DNA of 5,473 nucleotides, taken from contig CALKXC010000074.1 of NCBI GenBank assembly GCA_938004025.1, forward strand, positions 1-5,473, read 5' to 3'. Below are positions 1-5,108 of the stretch, one piece after another. Source of the stretch: an uncultured Leucothrix sp. (GTDB taxonomy: Bacteria; Pseudomonadota; Gammaproteobacteria; Thiotrichales; Thiotrichaceae). A program made the position numbers and the translations under genes. Under the pieces are notes generated by a model, which made no database searches, had not been told where the DNA came from, and saw nothing but the letters and a program-made list of their open reading frames with translations. Each line of letters begins with the position of its first letter. Within the stretch, counting starts at the first letter, position 1.

Positions 1-173
1 TCCATGACGCTAGCCATAACACGACCCATGGTGTCCGTTGAACCACCTGCACCAAAACCAATATGGATGGTTAATGGGCCTTTAGGTGCCCAGTCTGCTG
101 CGGAAGCTGTTGATGCTGAAAATGCGAAGAGTGCTGCTGCACCCAACGTTAGAATCTTTGATGTAAGTTTCAT
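1..173 (-). CDS. Tripartite tricarboxylate transporter (TTT) substrate-binding receptor, TctC/Bug family, N-terminal part
   Basis: Only the first 57 residues are in the window; the gene continues past the left edge. It reads from an ATG at 173-171 preceded by a strong ribosome binding site (GGAGGA, complement of 180-185, 6 nt from the start). Residues 1-25 form a classical Sec signal peptide: Lys2 and Lys6, a hydrophobic Leu/Ala/Phe core, and an ASA cleavage motif before Ala26-Asp27. The mature start WAPKGPLTIHIGFGAGGSTD matches the first beta strand and ligand-binding loop of TctC/Bug receptors, whose hallmark is a P-x-K-P-[IL]-T stretch followed by G-x-G-G-x-[ST]-D. In the family, such receptors bind carboxylates or other small organic acids in the periplasm and deliver them to a TctA/TctB permease. 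The ligand cannot be told from this fragment. It is divergent from the flavin oxidase at 351. Family assignment is confident; substrate is unknown. Confidence 0.88.
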   Translation of the reverse strand, partial: MKLTSKILTLGAAALFAFSASTASAADWAPKGPLTIHIGFGAGGSTDTMGRVMASVM

Positions 174-189
174 GAAATATCCTCCAATA

Positions 190-206
190 TGTTATCTCAT
201 ATAACA
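190..206. repeat. Inverted repeat in the receptor gene's leader
   Basis: TGTTAT (190-195) and ATAACA (201-206) are perfect 6-bp inverted arms separated by CTCAT. The repeat lies 16 nt upstream of the receptor start codon, directly beside its ribosome binding site. It could be a regulator half-site pair or a small hairpin in the leader mRNA. It is short and AT-rich, so chance is possible. Confidence 0.35.
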
Positions 207-209
207 ATC

Positions 210-226
210 TACCATGTTACATGGTA
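210..226. promoter_or_regulatory. Candidate operator: perfect 17-bp palindrome between divergent genes
   Basis: TACCATGT (210-217) and ACATGGTA (219-226) are perfect 8-bp inverted arms around a single T. The site is 36 nt upstream of the TctC-like start and 124 nt upstream of the oxidase start. An odd-length palindrome of this size in a divergent promoter region is typical of a dimeric repressor or activator such as GntR, LacI or IclR types. No regulator gene is in the window, so the binding protein is unknown. The symmetry is seen directly; the operator role is inferred. Confidence 0.5.
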
Positions 227-296
227 CTGAGCTAGTAAAAACTACTAACTCACTATGTTCTTTAGGGGGGCGAATGCGATGCCCGCTTGCTAAAAC

Positions 297-326
297 TTAA
301 ACTGGCTGCCAAGCTATTCTTATCAT
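297..326 (+). promoter_or_regulatory. Possible sigma-70 promoter for the flavin oxidase
   Basis: TATCAT at 321-326 matches five of six bases of the -10 consensus. TTAAAC at 297-302 is a weak -35 match (three of six) at 18-bp spacing. Transcription would begin near 333 and leave a leader of about 18 nt. The -10 is plausible; the -35 is poor, so an activator may be needed or the call may be wrong. Confidence 0.25.
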
Positions 327-350
327 AGATTTCATTTAGAGATAAGCATT

Positions 351-1664
351 ATGAAATTACCCCTTCCAGATTCTCTTTGGGCTGCAACCGCTAATCCTTG
401 TCCTGAGACTCAGCAGCTGACTGGTGATCTAACCGCTGATGTTGCAATCGTGGGTGCGGGCTTTACAGGCTTACGTGCTGCGCTTGAATTAAGCCAACAA
501 GGCGTTAATGTTATTGTGGTCGATGCAGGTCAGGTTGGTTGGGGGGCGTCCGGTCGCAACGGTGGTCAGGTCAATCCCATTGCGCATGAAGCTCCGGAAA
601 CTATCCAGAAAAAATGGGCGAAGCTTTATGGGGAAAAGCAGGCCACTGAGTACACCGAGCGTTTTACCAATGTTTATATGGGAGCGGCAGACGAGCTTTT
701 TGCTCTAGTGAAAAAGCACAATATTGAATGCTCCGCAGAGCAAAATGGTTGGATAAGGAGTGTTCATGGTTCAGCGGCCATTCCCGCTTTTGAGACAATG
801 CTTAAGGGATGGCAGGATGCAGGGGCCGATATAGAAGCACTAGATGCCGCCCAAGTTGAAAAAATGAGTGGTAGCCCAAGTTATGGGCAGGGTTGGATCG
901 CAAAACGTGCGGGTTCGGTGCAACCCATGTCGTATGTGCGAGGCTTAGCTGGTGCCGCACTTGAAGCAGGGGCAACTATCTATTCTGACACGCGAATCGA
1001 AACGCTTTCTCAAGAAAGCAGCCAGTGGAAGCTAACCGCAGCAACAGGTTCAATCACTGCCGATAAGGTGTTGCTGTGCACCAATGGTTATTCCGATCAG
1101 CTGATGCCAGGTTTGGCGGAAACGGTAGTGCCCGTGATTAGTATTCAGGCCGCAACTCAGGTACTAACAGAGGCGCAAAGTGAAGCGATTCTTCCGCAGC
1201 GACAAACCTTTGCAGATACCCGTCGCGTTATATTTTATTTTAAAAAGACGGCAGAGAACCGTTTGGTGTTTGGTTCTGCGGGTGTTGCCGATGAAATACC
1301 CGATGCGGCTGATCGCGCACGAATAATGAAAGGCCTACAAACAGTCTACCCTCAGTTTCCAGAGCTAAAAGTCGATTATATCTGGGGAGGGAGAATTGCT
1401 GTTACGCAAGATCACTTACCCCATATTCATCAGCCTGCCTCAGGCATTTATGCAGGACTTGGTTGCAATGGAAGAGGGGTGGCTATGTCAACGGTCATGG
1501 GGCGTTTGTTAGCTGAAGCGGTAATGGGCAAAGCGGATTCAGAGTTGCCTCTGCCAGTGACGGCAATGAAGAAGTACCCTTTTCATCGCTTTCATCGAAC
1601 AGGAATACGTTTGTTAGTGCCTATAAAAGAGCTTCAAGATGGTTATGAAGCGCGTTTAAGATAA
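351..1664 (+). CDS. FAD-dependent oxidoreductase, DAO family (PuuB/OrdL-like amine or amino-acid oxidase)
   Basis: This is a complete 437-residue protein, the usual length for the PuuB/OrdL branch of the D-amino-acid-oxidase fold (DadA, sarcosine oxidase and glycine oxidase relatives). It would oxidise a C-N bond in a secondary amine or amino acid in the cytoplasm, using FAD. An N-terminal Rossmann motif, VAIVGAGFTG at residues 31-40, is followed by an acidic strand end (Asp58) that would bind the FAD ribose. GWGASGRNGGQ at 63-73 is the flavin-contacting loop typical of this branch. WGGRIAVTQDHLP (345-357) and GCNGRGVAMSTVMG (371-384) form the C-terminal FAD-binding portion. There is no signal peptide. 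The ATG at 351 gives the customary short leader (DSLWAATA) before the Rossmann strand. Its ribosome binding site is weak (AGAGA, 338-342). The closest named relative in style is gamma-glutamylputrescine oxidase PuuB, but no putrescine genes are nearby, so the substrate is open. It is divergent from a TTT receptor, which may supply its substrate. Confidence 0.85.
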   Translation: MKLPLPDSLWAATANPCPETQQLTGDLTADVAIVGAGFTGLRAALELSQQGVNVIVVDAGQVGWGASGRNGGQVNPIAHEAPETIQKKWAKLYGEKQATEYTERFTNVYMGAADELFALVKKHNIECSAEQNGWIRSVHGSAAIPAFETMLKGWQDAGADIEALDAAQVEKMSGSPSYGQGWIAKRAGSVQPMSYVRGLAGAALEAGATIYSDTRIETLSQESSQWKLTAATGSITADKVLLCTNGYSDQLMPGLAETVVPVISIQAATQVLTEAQSEAILPQRQTFADTRRVIFYFKKTAENRLVFGSAGVADEIPDAADRARIMKGLQTVYPQFPELKVDYIWGGRIAVTQDHLPHIHQPASGIYAGLGCNGRGVAMSTVMGRLLAEAVMGKADSELPLPVTAMKKYPFHRFHRTGIRLLVPIKELQDGYEARLR

Positions 1665-1707
1665 GTTTGCAATGAACTCGATGTCGCTATCGCTTGTCCA
1701 TAAGTTA

Positions 1708-1737
1708 TTCTTAATAAACACCTCTGTTGTTTAAGAA
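1708..1737 (+). repeat. Hairpin downstream of the flavin oxidase, possible transcript end
   Basis: TTCTTAA (1708-1714) pairs perfectly with TTAAGAA (1731-1737). Inside it AACA (1717-1720) pairs with TGTT (1725-1728) around a CCTC loop, with a 2x2 internal loop between. It begins 44 nt after the oxidase stop codon. No T-run follows on either strand, so it is not a standard intrinsic terminator. It may protect the mRNA 3' end or be a protein-binding site. Confidence 0.3.
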
Positions 1738-1750
1738 GATGAATTGAGCC

Positions 1751-1779
1751 TTGTGGAAAACTAATCCATAAGGTATTTT
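1751..1779 (+). promoter_or_regulatory. Weak promoter candidate for the TauA-like gene
   Basis: TTGTGG (1751-1756) and TATTTT (1774-1779) are spaced by exactly 17 bp, matching the -35 and -10 consensus at three and four of six positions. Use of this promoter would give a leader of about 120 nt carrying the hairpin at 1820-1847. The match is weak in an AT-rich stretch and is offered only as a place to look. Confidence 0.2.
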
Positions 1780-1785
1780 CATTGT

Positions 1786-1865
1786 TAAGGAGGAGGGAAT
1801 AGGTTCAATAATTAGCGATGTACTCGGCTTGCGTTAAGCCAAGGTACTACACGCTTACGCGCTAG
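1786..1865 (+). other. Leader region with a strong Shine-Dalgarno-like sequence, hairpin and 15-codon ORF
   Basis: TAAGGAGGAGGG at 1786-1797 is a near-perfect ribosome binding site, stronger than the one used by the gene at 1909, yet no long reading frame starts after it. The only nearby ATG, 1818-1820, lies 20 nt downstream and opens a 15-residue frame (MYSACVKPRYYTLTR, stop at 1863-1865). That spacing is too long for efficient initiation. The stretch 1820-1847 can fold: GTAC pairs with GTAC and GGCTT with AAGCC around a GCGTT loop. It might be a leader peptide or mRNA element controlling the binding-protein gene, or a relic of a lost gene. Confidence 0.2.
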
Positions 1866-1908
1866 CTTCTCCGTTTATCACCCCTACAAAACAGGAAATT
1901 GTCAAAAC

Positions 1909-2883
1909 ATGAATAAACTTGTCAAAATCGCTGCGGCTGCAGCACTTAGTACCTCAATGGCTTCACCAGTATTTGCTGCGGCAGATGAAGTTAACGTCGC
2001 TTACTTCTTAGAGTGGGCAACACCAAACATGATCGCTAAAGTTGAAAAGGCTTACGATGATGCGCTAGGTGTACCGGTTAAGTGGACTGCTTTTGAAGCA
2101 GGTACTGCGATGACTGAAGCGATGATCGCTGGCGACATCGATATTTCTTTCAGTCAAGGTTTGGCTCCATTCATCAATGGTGTAAACGCGAACGCGCCGA
2201 TCAAAATGGTTGGTCTTGCGGTTCAATATCCAGCAAACGAATGTGTTGTTAGAAATGGCGCAGGCATCGACGCTTCAAACGCTTCAGAGCTAGAAGGCAA
2301 AAAAGTTGCAGTACCGTTAGCAACCATGGCTGACTTCAGCTTCCGCATGCAGATGCGTGCTCTAGACGTTGACGTAAACAAAATCACTGTTGTTGACCAA
2401 GTTCCAGCTGATGCGGTTGTATCACTAGCTGAAGGTAACGTTGACATGGCGTGTATCTTTGGTGGAAACGCACTAGCAAACGCTTTGGAAGTAGGTAAGC
2501 AGCTAATGGCGCCAGGAAAAATGGAAGAAGCAGGTATCGTCAGCTTTGACGTGGTTTCTGTAAGAGAGAAGTTCTTACAAGAAAATCCTGACATGGTTAA
2601 AACATTCATGGACGTCACTGACAAAGCCAATACTGACTTTGCAAAAGACCAGAGCAAAATCGGAATCATCCAGAAGGATTCAGGTCTTAAGGATATCGAA
2701 GCTACTGAAAAGCAAATGGCAACTATGTCTTTCCCATCAAATGCTGAGCAGCTAGAAAAGTATTTTGGTGATAATGGTATTGCGGCTTCTGCAATCAAAG
2801 TTGTTGGTGACGCTTTTGCTACAGAAGAAAACCCAGCTAAAGATGACTACAGCATCGTTATCGATACTTCATTCTTGAAGTAA
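1909..2883 (+). CDS. TauA-like ABC transporter periplasmic substrate-binding protein
   Basis: This is a complete 324-residue periplasmic protein of the TauA/SsuA/ThiY class (NMT1-like type 2 binding fold), which captures taurine, sulfonates or related small compounds for an ABC importer. Residues 1-23 are a Sec signal peptide with Lys3 and Lys6, an Ala-rich core and VFA before Ala24. The mature start EVNVAYFLEWATPNM and the segments FEAGTAMTEAMIAGDIDISF (about 62-81), ELEGKKVAVPLATMADFSF (about 128-146) and SLAEGNVDMACIFGG (about 173-187) follow the TauA layout of lobe 1, hinge and lobe 2. The start is fixed by the signal peptide. The ribosome binding site is AGGAA at 1893-1897, somewhat far from the ATG (11 nt). 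No ATP-binding or permease gene (tauB, tauC) follows: a hairpin ends the unit and the next gene is convergent. It is therefore an orphan here. Isoleucine codons are strongly biased to ATC (17 of 19), suggesting high expression. Class is confident; taurine as ligand is only a guess. Confidence 0.82.
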   Translation: MNKLVKIAAAAALSTSMASPVFAAADEVNVAYFLEWATPNMIAKVEKAYDDALGVPVKWTAFEAGTAMTEAMIAGDIDISFSQGLAPFINGVNANAPIKMVGLAVQYPANECVVRNGAGIDASNASELEGKKVAVPLATMADFSFRMQMRALDVDVNKITVVDQVPADAVVSLAEGNVDMACIFGGNALANALEVGKQLMAPGKMEEAGIVSFDVVSVREKFLQENPDMVKTFMDVTDKANTDFAKDQSKIGIIQKDSGLKDIEATEKQMATMSFPSNAEQLEKYFGDNGIAASAIKVVGDAFATEENPAKDDYSIVIDTSFLK

Positions 2884-2897
2884 GCGACACAGCTAGT

Positions 2898-2925
2898 AAT
2901 TGGCCGGCTTTTACGCTGGCCAATT
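2898..2925. terminator. Bidirectional hairpin terminator between convergent genes
   Basis: AATTGGCCGGC (2898-2908) pairs with GCTGGCCAATT (2915-2925): an 11-bp stem with one G-U wobble and a TTTTAC loop. It starts 15 nt after the stop of the TauA-like gene and ends 13 nt before the stop codon of the amylosucrase on the other strand. It is thus placed to end both transcripts. No uninterrupted T-run abuts the stem (TTTT comes only at 2937-2940), so its strength as an intrinsic terminator is uncertain. Confidence 0.65.
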
Positions 2926-2938
2926 GCAGACTTAGGTT

Positions 2939-4897
2939 TTACTGAGCACTCAGCCAGTAAAACTTATTAGCAGGAATCACCAGTACATCGTGGTGTATTT
3001 CTGGCTTCTCTCCAGTATACAAATCCCTTGCTTCACCAAAATTAAAAGGACTCTGTTGTGTAACCTCACTTAGGTAAACAGACTGTGGTGAGTTATCAAA
3101 ATTGGCAACTATCAGCACCTTATTTTCAGGATGCTCATGTTCGTAGCGCATAAATACTAATAGGTGTGGATTGCTTATTGACAATAGATCTCGATTGTTG
3201 AGATCAGCAAAGGCTTTCGTCTCTTTACGGACAGCAACCATCTTTTTAAAAGCACTAAACAAGCGACTTTCAATAGTTCCAGCGACCTTGCGTCGCTCTG
3301 CAATCTCCCAATCTATCTTTGGACGATGTGTCCAGCGATTATCATCGGCTTTAGCGGGGTCTTGCAGATAGCTGTTGTCATTTAGGGTGCCTAGCTCATC
3401 TCCATAATAAAATAATGGGATGCCGCCGTACGACAAGATCATGCCGTGCAGTAGCAATATCTTTTCTAAAGCACGGTCGATCGCTACTTTGTCATCGGCT
3501 TCCAGCGCTGTTTCTAAACCAATTAATGAAGCTAGAGAGCCAGAAATACGCGAGTCGCCCGTTTTCTCGTTGTAACCAAACGGTAGGCCGCGCGCGTCCG
3601 ACCCTTCAAACTTTCCAGTAAAATAATCAATCAGGAAGCTGCGATGCGCATGAGGGTCATAACCCGCCTCTAAAATGTCGTTATCATTATACCCAAGGCC
3701 AATATCGTCATGACAGCGCACATAGTTTAGCCAAGTCGTTGTTTGCTTAGGTTTAACCGGCAGGTTTTTCAAACTTTGGTTCAGTAAGCGAGTGTTTTTA
3801 GTTGCTACGGAGTCCCAAAGCAATGCCATAAAGGTGGCGTTATAAGCGATTTCACACTCTTTATCGGCAACGTCATTACCACCAAAGTAGCGAATGATTT
3901 CTTGTGGCGCTACGATTGCCTCGGCAATAAACAAAACGCCAGGCGCAGTAACCTGACAACAGTCTTTAAGCATCTGAAGTAGCAAGTGGGCTTCTTCTTC
4001 ATTTTGGCTATCGGTACCAATTTTCTTCCACAAAAAAGCAACGGCGTCTAAGCGCAGAATGTCCGCGCCTTGGTTGGCCCAGAACAAAATCACATTCACT
4101 ATTTCAGTAAAAACTGCTGGGTTCGTATAGTTAAGATCCCATTGGTAGGTATTGAAAACGGTCATAACCCACTTTTGCATGGGTTCGTTCCAAGTGAAAT
4201 TACCCGGTGCATGCTCAGGAAAGATCTCCGGTAGACTCTGCTCAAAAGCATCCGGAGTTTCACGGGTATCGAATGTGTAATAGTAATCTTGGTATGTTGT
4301 GTCGCCTTGTTTCGCTTTCTGTGCCCATTCATGCTCGTCTGAGGTGTGATTTAACACGACGTCCATTGTGAGCAATGCTTCCTGTTGGTGAAGCGCTTGG
4401 GCTACCTCTCTTAATTCTTGCAGGGTGCCAAAGCGTTCGTCAATCTCGCAGAAGTCACTGACGGCATAACCGCCATCACTGGCTTTTTTTGGGCACTCCA
4501 TCATCGGCATGAGGTGCACGAGATTTACCCCTAGTTCCTGAAAGTAGTCGAGGCGGCTTTTTAGTCCTGTTAGGTCTGTCGCAAAACCATCTGTGTAAAG
4601 CGCCATTCCGACCCATTGTTGGTTTAAAAACCAATTAGAGTCTTTTTCACGTTTCAAATCACTTTGCTTGAATGATTCGTTGCGGGCGATGTATTGCGCA
4701 ACCAAGACCGCTATCAATTTTTTCAACTGGCTCCGAAAATCAGGGCGATGGCCATAAAATTTATGGAATAGTTGATAAATCGAATAAAAATTACCTCCCA
4801 AACGCGTGTGAAAGGGCTGAGGATCTGTCTTCAAAAAATCAGGATTTAGTTCAGTTAAGATCTCATTGAGCAACGAATGGGATGTTTCTTCGTACAT
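2939..4897 (-). CDS. ams: Amylosucrase (GH13 sucrose glucosyltransferase)
   Basis: This is a complete 652-residue protein that transfers glucose from sucrose onto alpha-1,4-glucan, releasing fructose and needing no nucleotide sugar (EC 2.4.1.4). Compared from memory with Neisseria polysaccharea amylosucrase, it aligns along its whole length: helical N domain (about 1-90), TIM barrel with B domain (about 185-260) and B' domain (about 395-465), and a C-terminal beta domain (about 565-652). All catalytic positions are present: Asp141 and Tyr144 (SDGGYAV), Asp179 and His184 (MDVVLNH), Arg282 and nucleophile Asp284 (LRLDAVAF), acid/base Glu326 (AEAIV), His396 and Asp397 (RCHDDIG), and Arg521 (DNRWTHRP). 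Acceptor-site residues Asp398, Arg419 and Arg450 are also kept. There is no signal peptide, so it should act on cytoplasmic sucrose. The ATG at 4897 leaves an N domain slightly shorter than in Neisseria; no clear ribosome binding site precedes it and no better in-frame ATG/GTG lies just upstream. It is divergent from glgC. A sucrose hydrolase of the same subfamily is the main alternative. Confidence 0.92.
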   Translation of the reverse strand: MYEETSHSLLNEILTELNPDFLKTDPQPFHTRLGGNFYSIYQLFHKFYGHRPDFRSQLKKLIAVLVAQYIARNESFKQSDLKREKDSNWFLNQQWVGMALYTDGFATDLTGLKSRLDYFQELGVNLVHLMPMMECPKKASDGGYAVSDFCEIDERFGTLQELREVAQALHQQEALLTMDVVLNHTSDEHEWAQKAKQGDTTYQDYYYTFDTRETPDAFEQSLPEIFPEHAPGNFTWNEPMQKWVMTVFNTYQWDLNYTNPAVFTEIVNVILFWANQGADILRLDAVAFLWKKIGTDSQNEEEAHLLLQMLKDCCQVTAPGVLFIAEAIVAPQEIIRYFGGNDVADKECEIAYNATFMALLWDSVATKNTRLLNQSLKNLPVKPKQTTTWLNYVRCHDDIGLGYNDNDILEAGYDPHAHRSFLIDYFTGKFEGSDARGLPFGYNEKTGDSRISGSLASLIGLETALEADDKVAIDRALEKILLLHGMILSYGGIPLFYYGDELGTLNDNSYLQDPAKADDNRWTHRPKIDWEIAERRKVAGTIESRLFSAFKKMVAVRKETKAFADLNNRDLLSISNPHLLVFMRYEHEHPENKVLIVANFDNSPQSVYLSEVTQQSPFNFGEARDLYTGEKPEIHHDVLVIPANKFYWLSAQ

Positions 4898-5041
4898 ATT
4901 GGCACTTGATAAGGATAGATCGATAAATAGTATCAGGATAAGTAGAAATGAATAGAGAAGACGATTCTCAATTCGGCTTATAATGATATTTTCTCAGCTT
5001 ATTTACTGTGAGGAGAGAATTACGGCGATATCGGGATGCTT

Positions 5042-5053
5042 AATACTAGTATT
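5042..5053. promoter_or_regulatory. 12-bp palindrome upstream of glgC, possible operator
   Basis: AATACTAGTATT is a perfect self-complementary 12-mer. It lies 56 bp upstream of the glgC start and touches the likely -35 position of the candidate glgC promoter, where a bound regulator would affect transcription. It is short and AT-rich, so chance cannot be excluded. Confidence 0.3.
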
Positions 5054-5079
5054 TAGGCTGACCCTGAAACTTTTATAGT
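5052..5079 (+). promoter_or_regulatory. Candidate glgC promoter
   Basis: TATAGT at 5074-5079 matches five of six bases of the -10 consensus. TTTAGG at 5052-5057 is a weak -35 match at 16-bp spacing. Transcription would start near 5086, giving a leader of about 23 nt that includes the ribosome binding site. ATAGT (5075-5079) and ACTAT (5083-5087) form a small inverted repeat over the predicted start site. Confidence 0.35.
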
Positions 5080-5108
5080 GAAACTATTTTGTTAAGGAGA
5101 GGGATCTT

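Larger units (their letters stand above)
4898..5108. promoter_or_regulatory. Divergent control region between amylosucrase and glgC
   Basis: These 211 bp hold no convincing reading frame and must carry the start signals of both alpha-glucan genes. On the minus strand, TATAAG (complement of 4977-4982) is a five-of-six -10 match for the amylosucrase but lacks a good -35 box; it would give a leader of roughly 75-80 nt. A perfect TTGAGA -35-like box (complement of 4966-4971) has no convincing -10 partner. CGATATCG (5026-5033) is a short palindrome. GAGGAGAG (near 5010-5017) resembles a ribosome binding site but has no gene after it. Confidence 0.45.

Noticed and set aside
4..204. A 66-codon plus-strand frame at the left edge
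   Set aside because: It lies antisense to the TctC-like receptor, whose minus-strand reading has a signal peptide, ribosome binding site and family motif.
274..300. An 8-codon frame (MRCPLAKT) after a G-rich AGGGGGG ribosome-binding-like run at 264-270
   Set aside because: Very short, the run is a poor Shine-Dalgarno match, and it lies upstream of the better promoter candidate for the oxidase, so it would often not be transcribed with it.
1708..1737. Intrinsic terminator for the flavin oxidase
   Set aside because: The stem is AT-rich with an internal mismatch loop and no T-run follows, so it is listed only as a hairpin.
2223..2798. A 191-codon open frame on the minus strand inside the TauA-like gene
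   Set aside because: It is fully antisense to a well-supported gene with a signal peptide and family motifs; its translation is rich in Ser, Ala and Pro with no recognisable domain, as expected of a shadow frame.
2939..4897. Trehalose synthase, oligo-1,6-glucosidase or sucrose phosphorylase as identity of the GH13 protein
   Set aside because: The helical N domain, the SDGGYAV, RCHDDIG and DNRWTHRP motifs, and end-to-end similarity fit amylosucrase rather than these GH13 relatives.
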